NCBI GenBank assembly: GCA_019422485.1
Contig: JAHZDG010000054.1
Coordinates: 1-9,040 of the forward strand
DNA: 9,040 nucleotides
Origin: Alistipes sp.
GTDB taxonomy: Bacteria; Bacteroidota; Bacteroidia; Bacteroidales; Rikenellaceae
Reading direction: 5' to 3'
Shown piece by piece: positions 1-6,420 of this stretch (position 1 is its first letter; each line of letters starts with the position of its first letter). The translations under genes were made by a program, and so were the position numbers. The notes under the pieces were generated by a model. It did no database searches. It saw only the letters and a program-made list of their open reading frames with translations, and had not been told where the DNA came from.

Positions 1-693
1 GTCCCCAAACTGGAGAATGAAATCAAGTTGAAGGAAAACGATCTGTCGGTGTTGTTGGGTGAGTTTCCTTCATCCATCCCGAGAGGCGGTGCGGCGGTGC
101 AAAATGTATTGCAGGAGTTGCCGGTGGAGTTGCCTTCGACACTGTTGCAACGCCGTCCCGATGTGCGTCAGGCCGAACAGAAGTTGCGGGAGGCCAATGC
201 ACAGGTGGGCGTGGCCTATACCAATATGTTTCCGCGGATTTCACTGACGGCCTCTATAGGGGGTGAAAATTCCGAGTTGTCTAATTTTCTGAAAAGTCCG
301 ACGTGGTATTGGAGCGGCAAATTGCTGGGTCCCTTGTTCCAGATGGGGCGTAACCGGGCGGCGCATCGGGCTGCACAGGCGGCTTATGAACAGGAGGTGC
401 TCCGTTATGAAAAGAAAGTGCTGGAAGTTTTTCAGGAAGTGGACAATGCCTTGGAAACTTTCCGTCGGACCCGAGAAATGCACGTTTCAGCCGAGGCATT
501 GTATCGGTCGGCACAGTCGTATGAGAAGTTGGCTCATCTGCAATATGTGAACGGAGCGGTGAGCTATATCGATGTGCTGGATGCTCAGCGTCAGTTGTTT
601 GACGCTCAGATCGCGCTGAACGATGCCGAACTGAATGAATTGACGGCGACGGTGTCGCTGTATAAGGCCTTGGGGGGCGGATTGATCAAGTAA
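1..693 (+). CDS. TolC/NodT-type outer-membrane efflux factor, C-terminal part (5' end outside window)
   Basis: Outer-membrane channel component of a tripartite (RND-type) efflux pump; it would form the trimeric beta-barrel and periplasmic alpha-barrel exit duct. The frame is open from the first base (VPKLENEIKLKEND...), so the gene is cut by the window edge and only about 230 C-terminal residues are present, roughly half of a 450-480 residue family member. The motif LLQRRPDVRQAEQKL (about residues 46-60 of the fragment), followed by ANAQVGVAYTNMFPRISLTAS, is the signature of the second OEP repeat in NodT-family proteins. Long amphipathic helices follow (AAYEQEVLRYEKKVLEVFQEV), then the typical end YIDVLDAQRQLFDAQ...VSLYKALGGG. 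The gene ends in TAA and is followed by the terminator at 716-747. Family assignment is firm. The exported substrate cannot be read, and the gene is on the opposite strand from, and apparently unrelated to, the sugar cluster. Confidence 0.93.
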   Translation, partial: VPKLENEIKLKENDLSVLLGEFPSSIPRGGAAVQNVLQELPVELPSTLLQRRPDVRQAEQKLREANAQVGVAYTNMFPRISLTASIGGENSELSNFLKSPTWYWSGKLLGPLFQMGRNRAAHRAAQAAYEQEVLRYEKKVLEVFQEVDNALETFRRTREMHVSAEALYRSAQSYEKLAHLQYVNGAVSYIDVLDAQRQLFDAQIALNDAELNELTATVSLYKALGGGLIK

Positions 694-715
694 ACCTTCC
701 GACTTGATGCCATAA

Positions 716-747
716 AAAGGGGTGATTCCGTGTGGAGTCACCCCTTT
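716..747. terminator. Bidirectional intrinsic terminator between convergent genes
   Basis: A 14-bp stem pairs 716-729 with 734-747, with one G-U wobble (726/737) and a GTGT loop (730-733). The outer arms are AAAGGGGTGA and TCACCCCTTT. Read on the minus strand, the stem is followed by a run of five T (CCCCTTTTTATGG), a good intrinsic terminator for the sugar cluster. On the plus strand the T run is only three bases, but the site lies 22 bp past the efflux gene stop. The stop codon of the minus-strand regulator (746-748) overlaps the base of the stem. Confidence 0.88.
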
Positions 748-1935
748 ATGATTTGCTGTTTTCCCGTTTGGAGATCTCTCCGGGAAGAATTTGGTGATAG
801 CGTTTGCGATATTCGGAGGGAGTCAGGTTTTTATATTTCATGAAGACACGGGAGACATTTTTGGCATCTTCGAAACCGCAGGCAACGGCCAGTTCCTCGA
901 TGCTTCGGGTCGAAGTGATGAGTTCGCCGGCCAGTTTGTCCACCCGGTAGCGCTGGATGAATTGATAGATAGAAACTCCGGTATTGAGTTTGAATCGTTT
1001 TTCGAAGACCCTCCGCGACAACGGAACCAGCGCTTGCAGCGCAGGAACACTTAACGGCTGGGAGTAGTGCTGCTCGATGTACTCGACTACCTGCATGATG
1101 TATTTATCCCGGATGACATATTTCTGGGTGGATTGCCGGCTGAGAATCTGAACCACACCGACGGTAATGTTGGGCGGTTGGGTGATCCGTTTTTCGATCA
1201 TTTCGTGCAGAATTTTGGCCGCGGCATAGCCTCCGTTTTCGACATCGAGTACGATGGAGGAGAGCGGCGGATTGGAAATGTTGCACAACAGTTCGTCGTT
1301 GTCTACCCCCAAAATGGCAATTTCATCCGGTACGCTGATCCCGAAGAATTTACAGGCTTCCGAGATGTGCAAGGCAAAATAGTCGTCGCAGGCAAACAGG
1401 GCAACCGGTTTCGGAAGGGATTTGAGCCATAACCCCAGTGCTTCCAGGTTATAGGCCCACTGTTCGTTGGCTCCGGTGCGTTCCAGTCGGCGGTGTACCC
1501 TGTATTGTTGTTGGGCCAGCCGTTCTGTGTAGCCGGCGCCGCGTTCCCGGGACCAGACCGTGTCGCTGATCCCGTAATAGGCAAAGTGGCAATAGCCTTT
1601 GTTGATGAAAAACTCGGCGGCCATACGACCCGTGCCGACATAGTCTCCCGTGAGGTTGCATACGCCCGGAATGCGGTCACGGTAGTTTTGGACAATGATC
1701 GGGATGTTGAGGTCTTTGAGCAGGTCGATATCCACGTCGCTCAGTTGGGCGATGATGGCATCGGCTTTCCATTGTTTGGCCCATTGGACGACGCCTCGGT
1801 CGCCGTGCATGACGCGGTAGTAGAGCGGCATGCGGTAGAAGGTCCCTCCACCTCTAGGGAGTAGCGGACGATCCCTTTGAGCAGGTTGCGACTGTATCCG
1901 CTCGAGAAATCGGTGAGAACCAGTACTTTGATCAT
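746..1935 (-). pseudogene. XylR-type sugar-responsive regulator (LacI-like sensor + AraC HTH), frameshifted near N-terminus
   Basis: Likely transcriptional regulator of the adjacent sugar cluster. The main frame (ATG at 1831, 361 residues) carries a type-1 periplasmic-binding-protein-like sugar sensor (about residues 1-235; DYVGTGRMAAEFF, FACDDYFALHISEAC, IAILGVDNDELLCN, PPLSSIVLD) and a C-terminal AraC/XylS double helix-turn-helix (about 245-346; LSRRVFEKRF, RSIEELAVACGFEDAKNVSRVFMKYKNLTPSEYRKRY). This is the architecture of xylose-operon-type XylR proteins. The family's N-terminus, MIKVLVLTDFSSGYSRNLLKGIVRYS, is encoded just upstream from an ATG at 1935 but in a different frame; the frames join between about 1840 and 1855 (LEVEG | GTFYRMPLYY). 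A net change equivalent to one lost base (1, 4, ...) would explain it. Rejoined, the protein would be about 395 residues, normal for the family. Either a real null mutation or a sequencing/assembly error. Initiation at 1831 would lack the first strand and helix of the sensor. The gene is last in the cluster, 37 bp after the preceding stop. Effector unknown; xylose specificity is not implied. Confidence 0.85.
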
Positions 1936-1972
1936 GGTTAGAGAATGTGCTTCATGAAAAGGTTCAACGGTT

Positions 1973-3367
1973 TTAGGGAGTTTTGTTCTTCGAGGCCAAA
2001 CGCAAGGCCTGGGTGGTGATATAATATTTGGTCAGGGTGTTTTGTTTTTCCCAATCGGGGATCGGCGTGCCGGACAGGTAGTCGAGGTAACGGTCCAGAA
2101 CGGCGGCAAAGTGAGTTTCATGATTGCTTCGCAGGACATCCGGAACCGTAATTTCGAAACGTCCGGCTTCGCTTTCCCTGATTCCGATTCCCGGAAATTC
2201 GCTTTGAAGAGCGTGCCGTGTTTGCTCTAACTGTTGTTGGAAAGTCGCAGGATCGATCCCTTTAGCCGGGGCGATGTATAAAGAGGGCCTTTGGGTAGGG
2301 GTTTGCCAGATATGGGTGGTGGCCCGACTGCCCCGAATGTTGGTACGGGAGATGTCTCCGCTCTGGTTGGGGTGTTCGAATACCCATTCGATCCGAAGCG
2401 CGATGTGGTGACCTCTCAGGGTGTAGTGGATCTCACCGTTGGCATTGACCAGCAGGATCGAGTCTTGCAGATAGGGCTTCAGGTAGTCCGGAAAGTCGGA
2501 TAGACCGGTAGATCGGCTGAATTCCGTCAGAGAAATAGTCGTTGGGAAGTGGTTGGCGGCCGTTACCTGGACATCGGTATGGTAGTCGATCGTCTGTTCG
2601 GGAAAGCATTTCCATTGCACCAGGTCGATGAGATGGGTGGTGACATCGACGATGCCTTCGCCTTGTTGGCGGATGTCGTAGTACCAACCCGGACGGGTCA
2701 GGGTCGAGCCGGCCACCTCCTTGTAAAAGGCATGAACGCTGGAGATACGTATGGCCGGGTCGGTTTCGGTCCCGGTTTCCAGTCGGCCGAACAGCATCGT
2801 GTCCTGCATCAGGGCTCGTTGGATGCGGTGCAGCACCTCATAACGTTCGGTCATGATGTCGTAAATGAGAATGCCTTGTCGATCGGCTTGGGCGAAGGCG
2901 TTCTCCAAACGGGCAAAATCGTCTGATTCGATGATCAACGGTTTGTCGGCCAAGACGTTCAGTCCGGCAGTGACCGATTGTTCGAGGTAGTCGATTTTGT
3001 GGCGGTTGTTGCCTGCTAAGAGCACTATGTCACCCGGGTGTTCATCTCTCATTTTTGCCAGAAAATCCGGGCCGAGATAAACCTGTTCATGCCAGGCGGT
3101 CGGTTGTTCGTTGCGCAGGTTGAAGGATTCTATCAGGGCGAGATACTCTTCGACTTCACCTCCTTCAGGGGCATAAACGAATACGGTGCTGTCGAGACGT
3201 TCGTTGGGGTATTTCTGTACCAGGGCGGCATGGAAATGACCGGGATCGAGACAGATCAGCCGGAAGGCCTGTGAACTCGCAGGCTGAGGCTCGGAATGGC
3301 ACTGGAGGTTCAGCACCCCCAGTGTAAAAAACAAGATGATCTCCCCAACGGATCCGAATCGTTTCAT
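1973..3367 (-). CDS. Exported Gfo/Idh/MocA-like oxidoreductase with Oxidoreduct_C-type C-terminal domain
   Basis: 464-residue putative NAD(P)-dependent sugar oxidoreductase. Residues 1-23 form a short basic-hydrophobic export signal (MKRFGSVGEIILFFTLGVL) ending at Cys23. This resembles a lipoprotein signal, but NLQC is a poor lipobox (Gln at -1, Asn at -3), so whether it is lipidated or simply secreted is unclear. The mature part matches a family I recognise from Bacteroidota: RLICLDPGHFHAALVQK (36-52), PGDIVLLAGNN (111-121), LADKPL (139-144, replacing the EKP dinucleotide/active-site motif), YDIMTERYE (169-177), QQGEGIVDVTTHLIDLVQW (234-252), then a C-terminal domain I associate with the 'putative oxidoreductase C-terminal' family. 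ATG at 3367 lies 4 bp after the upstream stop, so the two exported oxidoreductases are almost certainly co-transcribed and probably translationally coupled. An AGGAG sits too far upstream (about 17 nt) to be a normal ribosome site. Substrate unknown; oxidation or epimerisation of a sugar ring is the family expectation. Confidence 0.85.
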   Translation of the reverse strand: MKRFGSVGEIILFFTLGVLNLQCHSEPQPASSQAFRLICLDPGHFHAALVQKYPNERLDSTVFVYAPEGGEVEEYLALIESFNLRNEQPTAWHEQVYLGPDFLAKMRDEHPGDIVLLAGNNRHKIDYLEQSVTAGLNVLADKPLIIESDDFARLENAFAQADRQGILIYDIMTERYEVLHRIQRALMQDTMLFGRLETGTETDPAIRISSVHAFYKEVAGSTLTRPGWYYDIRQQGEGIVDVTTHLIDLVQWKCFPEQTIDYHTDVQVTAANHFPTTISLTEFSRSTGLSDFPDYLKPYLQDSILLVNANGEIHYTLRGHHIALRIEWVFEHPNQSGDISRTNIRGSRATTHIWQTPTQRPSLYIAPAKGIDPATFQQQLEQTRHALQSEFPGIGIRESEAGRFEITVPDVLRSNHETHFAAVLDRYLDYLSGTPIPDWEKQNTLTKYYITTQALRLASKNKTP

Positions 3368-3371
3368 ACGA

Positions 3372-4382
3372 TCAGTAATTTTTCTCCTGCAGTGTTTTCA
3401 GTGCGATGGCGCGGTTTTCCTGAAATACTTTTTCGGTTGAAACCGGACAGCCTCCCTGCAATTTGCTTTGGCGAGCGGCCTCCATGAAGGTGAAGATTTC
3501 CAGGGTTTCCTGCGGTGAAACAGGAACGACTCCGGTACGGAAGAATTTCAGAATTTCTTTCAACAGTTCGGCATAGGGAATCTCTTTGCCCAGCGGATAG
3601 ATACCTTCCTTTGTGAAGACATTCCCTCCGAAATCGTATTTGGCTTCGAGATTGCCTCGGTAGGTGCCGATGCGTTCATCTTTCCATTTGCCGACGGCCA
3701 GTTCGGTGCCGGGGGTGGAGATGCGGGAAACCTCCTGGCAACCCGGACCCATGACGGCGAACAGGGCTTCGATGGCATGAATGCCGTACCAGCAGAAATC
3801 CAGGTGAGAAGGTTCGAAATTTTCAGGGCCGTAACTGTCAACTCCGATGATGGAGCCATAGGCACCCGAAGCGGCTTTCCGAGTTTCCGCCCCATATCGC
3901 AATGACGAGGAGGAAAAGCAGGGGACCCCATAGCGTTCAGCCAGTTCGTAGATGGCGATGGCGTCGCTCAGCGATCCGGCCACGGGTTTGTCGATAAAGA
4001 CCGGTTTGCCGGCTTTGAAAACTTGAGCGGCCTGCTCGAGGTGCATATTGCCGTCGTTGGTCTCCAGCAGCACAAAATCGACTTGTTGCAACAGCTCGTC
4101 GATCGATTCGCAGATCTTGACCCCGAAACCTTTGATTTTTTCGATGTAGTCCGGCAGGCGTTCATAGCTCGAAGGAATGGTGTAGGAGCCGCGGGGATAG
4201 GCGGCGACCACTTCGAAACCTTCCATGTCGGGGTATTTGCCGGTGGTGTCGTTAATGATTTCGGTAAACGCCAGGCTGTGAGAGGTATCCAGTCCAATGA
4301 TCCCGATTTTCTTAACTTCGGCCCGGAGGGTCGGACCGATCAGCAGGGCGGTCAGCAGCCAAATCCATACTTTGTGTTTCAT
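3372..4382 (-). CDS. Exported Gfo/Idh/MocA family oxidoreductase (336 aa)
   Basis: Putative NAD(P)-binding sugar oxidoreductase. I place the start at the ATG at 4382: the frame extends upstream only to a TTG at 4409, while the internal ATG gives a clean Sec signal peptide (MKHKVWIWLLTALLIGPTLRA, cleavage predicted after Ala21) and an A-rich leader typical of Bacteroidota. The Rossmann fold begins immediately after (VKKIGIIGLDTSHSLAFTEIIN, about 23-44), where LDTSHS replaces the usual glycine-rich loop. VDFVLLETNDGNMH (101-114) and KPVFIDKPVAGS (126-137, DKP in place of EKP) follow. LDFCWYGIHAIEAL (194-207) supplies the family's conserved C-terminal-domain histidine (His202). The first gene after nagB in transcription order (67 bp gap), it nearly abuts the next oxidoreductase (4 bp). 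The export signal indicates a periplasmic site, where a tightly bound cofactor would be needed. Family is firm; reaction and substrate are unknown. Confidence 0.85.
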   Translation of the reverse strand: MKHKVWIWLLTALLIGPTLRAEVKKIGIIGLDTSHSLAFTEIINDTTGKYPDMEGFEVVAAYPRGSYTIPSSYERLPDYIEKIKGFGVKICESIDELLQQVDFVLLETNDGNMHLEQAAQVFKAGKPVFIDKPVAGSLSDAIAIYELAERYGVPCFSSSSLRYGAETRKAASGAYGSIIGVDSYGPENFEPSHLDFCWYGIHAIEALFAVMGPGCQEVSRISTPGTELAVGKWKDERIGTYRGNLEAKYDFGGNVFTKEGIYPLGKEIPYAELLKEILKFFRTGVVPVSPQETLEIFTFMEAARQSKLQGGCPVSTEKVFQENRAIALKTLQEKNY

Positions 4383-4449
4383 ATCGTTTGGTTTTAGGGG
4401 TTTCGACAAGGGGCTTGGGTTGTGGAAAAGCGTCCGAGCCGCAGAGGGG

Positions 4450-5211
4450 TTATCCTAACAGGGCCGCGCTGTCGGCATCCAAATAGAGACGGGCCGCGGG
4501 GTGGCGTCGCAAAATGGAAGCCGGACATTCGGTGGAAATGGGGCCTTGCAGGGTGCGTTTCACGGCCTGGGCTTTGGTCCGGGCCGGTACGATGCAATAG
4601 AGGCTTTTGGCGGCCATCAGGGCCGGGATGGTGAGCGTCAATGCGTGGGTCGGTACCGCTTCCAACGAGGAAAAACAGCCGTCATGCACCTGTTGCAGGC
4701 GGCACTGGGTGTCCAGATCGACGATTTTAACCCATTGCGGGTCGTCGAACCGGGCGACGTGAGGATCGTTAAAGGCGATATGCCCATTTTCTCCGATTCC
4801 CAGGCAAACAATGTCGACCGGATATTGTTTCAATAGGTTGGTGTAACGCAGACATTCTTCGGCGGGGTCTCCCTCTTCAGAAGGATTCAGGTAAAATACT
4901 TTTTGAAGGGGAACCTTGTCGAACAGCCGATCCCGCAGAAACCGGCTGAATCGTTGAGGCGCATCGGCCGGCAGTCCTACGTATTCGTCCATGTGAAAGG
5001 CGTTGATGCGGCTCCAGTCGATGGTGGAATCGGTGGCCAGAGCGGCCAGAAAATCATTTTGCGAAGGGGCTGCGGCGAAAATCAGATTCACCTGATCCTG
5101 GTGATTAAGCAGGGAGTGGATGCGTGCCGCCACATCGGTAGCGGCTTTCCGTCCCATCGCTTCCCGGGAGGGGAAACTTTCTACGGTCAGGTTGTCTTGA
5201 GAAAATAGCAT
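4450..5211 (-). CDS. nagB: NagB-like glucosamine-6-phosphate deaminase, divergent clade
   Basis: Cytoplasmic aldose-ketose isomerase/deaminase expected to convert glucosamine-6-phosphate to fructose-6-phosphate plus ammonium. Length 253 aa from ATG 5211, close to the usual ~260; a TTG two codons upstream (5217) is in frame but less likely. Diagnostic segments are INAFHMDEYVGL (69-80, Asp75 equivalent to E. coli catalytic Asp72) and CLGIGENGHIAFNDP (136-150, His144 equivalent to His143). VKIVDLD..CRLQQVHDGCF, AVPTHALTLTIPAL and PARTKAQAVKRTLQGPISTECPAS follow, with Lys213 near the phosphate-binding Lys208 region. Odd points: the Asp141 and Glu148 equivalents are Asn142 and Asp149, and the TG(S/G)TP phosphate loop is replaced by AAAPSQNDF (46-54). 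These may mark a distinct deaminase clade or a different 6-phospho-amino-sugar substrate. It lies 33 bp after the nagA stop, which supports the amino-sugar role. The gene symbol reflects family, not proven substrate. Confidence 0.82.
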   Translation of the reverse strand: MLFSQDNLTVESFPSREAMGRKAATDVAARIHSLLNHQDQVNLIFAAAPSQNDFLAALATDSTIDWSRINAFHMDEYVGLPADAPQRFSRFLRDRLFDKVPLQKVFYLNPSEEGDPAEECLRYTNLLKQYPVDIVCLGIGENGHIAFNDPHVARFDDPQWVKIVDLDTQCRLQQVHDGCFSSLEAVPTHALTLTIPALMAAKSLYCIVPARTKAQAVKRTLQGPISTECPASILRRHPAARLYLDADSAALLG

Positions 5212-5244
5212 GGTCAATCAATTTAGAAATCGGAATGAATGAAA

Positions 5245-6420
5245 TTAATCGTGAAGCGGTTGTCCGTCAATAAAGGTTTGTTGTATATGGATTCGCTCAT
5301 CGAACAGCAAAATGTCCGCTTTTTTCCCGGGACTCAGGGAACCGTATTGGGCGTCGATTTTCAGGATCCGGGCCGGGTTGAGCGAGATCATCCGGACTGC
5401 CTCGTGCAACGGCAGCTCAGCCAGATCGATCATCGTGCGAACCAGTCGGTCGGCCGTAGCAACACTGCCGGCAAAAGCGCTTCGGTCGGGCAATTTGGCG
5501 ACTCCATCCTCGACGATGACCCGTTGTCCATGGGTCAACCCTCCCAGGATATATTCCCCTTCGGGCATACCTGCGGCCCGCATCGAATCGGTCACCAAAG
5601 CGATGTGGTCGTGGTTTTTGAATTTGCAGACGTATTGCAGCAGTGTTTTGGGCAGGTGTATGCCGTCGGCGATGATCTCGACGGTCATATCGTCCAACAG
5701 GTAGGCGGCTTCCAGTACCCCCGCAAAACGGTATCCGTGGCGACGGGTGAGGCTCGACATGCAGGAGTAGAGGTGAGTGATGTGGGTAAATCCCGCTTCA
5801 AAGGCTGCAACGGTCTCTTCATAGAGTGCATCGGTATGGGCGATGGCGGGCAGAATCCCTTTCGCGCACAAACGTCGTCCGAACTCCAGGGCTCCGTCCA
5901 GTTCCGGAGCCAGGCTCCAGCGGATGATGTCGTCTGAGGCGGCCAGGATGGTTTCGTACTCTTCGGGACGGGGATTGCGCAGAAACCGCGGATCTTGCGC
6001 GCCTCGTTTGCTGAACGCAAAATAGGGCCCCTCCAAATGCAGTCCCAATAAACGGGCACCCTGTCCGGTCTGTTTTCGGGCCTCTTTGAAGACGGCAAAG
6101 GTGTTGAACAACTCTTCGTCGGTACAACTCAGGGTGGTGGGAGCCAATGCCGTAGTGCCGTGCAGGGCGTGCATGCGGGCCGCTCCCAGATAGGCTTCTA
6201 CGGTCCCGTCCATGAAGTCGTGCCCGCCGGCTCCGTGGGTATGCATGTCGATGAAGCCGGGAGAAATGTAGAGACCGCCGGCATCGATCGTATGTCCTTC
6301 GCCGGCATAGTCGCCGGAACCCACGGCCGTGATACGGTCGTCGGTCCACTCGACGTAGCCTCGGGGCAAAATGCCTTCAGGGAGAATGACTTGTCCATTG
6401 ACAATCGCGGTTTTATGCAT
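5245..6420 (-). CDS. nagA: N-acetylglucosamine-6-phosphate deacetylase
   Basis: Amidohydrolase-superfamily TIM-barrel enzyme that removes acetate from N-acetylglucosamine-6-phosphate, giving the substrate of the next gene. Start taken at ATG 6420 (MHKTAIVNGQVILPEG), which begins directly with the beta-sandwich domain; 15 codons of in-frame upstream sequence lie inside the permease gene and look like overlap. Length 391 aa is normal. Visible metal and catalytic residues: DMHTHG (His60, His62), GLHLEGPYF (Glu130), IAHTDA (His195), THLYSCM (His216), ADGIHLP (His255), LVTDSM (Asp278, catalytic acid/base). RSAFAGSVATADRLVRTMID and the closing SLSPGKKADILLFD are typical. The E. coli HLYNAM phosphate-contact segment reads HLYSCM here, as in a second NagA clade I recall from Bacteroidota and Firmicutes. 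The start overlaps the permease stop by 8 bp (6413-6420), indicating translational coupling; nagB follows after 33 bp. Confidence 0.92.
   Translation of the reverse strand: MHKTAIVNGQVILPEGILPRGYVEWTDDRITAVGSGDYAGEGHTIDAGGLYISPGFIDMHTHGAGGHDFMDGTVEAYLGAARMHALHGTTALAPTTLSCTDEELFNTFAVFKEARKQTGQGARLLGLHLEGPYFAFSKRGAQDPRFLRNPRPEEYETILAASDDIIRWSLAPELDGALEFGRRLCAKGILPAIAHTDALYEETVAAFEAGFTHITHLYSCMSSLTRRHGYRFAGVLEAAYLLDDMTVEIIADGIHLPKTLLQYVCKFKNHDHIALVTDSMRAAGMPEGEYILGGLTHGQRVIVEDGVAKLPDRSAFAGSVATADRLVRTMIDLAELPLHEAVRMISLNPARILKIDAQYGSLSPGKKADILLFDERIHIQQTFIDGQPLHD

Noticed and set aside
1741..1935. A separate small gene at the 5' end of the regulator
   Set aside because: Only its first ~30 residues look like protein, and they match the regulator family's N-terminus; the remainder is out-of-frame reading of the regulator. 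It is part of the broken gene, not an independent one.
5239..5937. Plus-strand open frame of 232 codons antisense to nagA
   Set aside because: No recognisable motif, and it is fully antisense to a gene with all NagA catalytic residues; a mirror of codon bias.
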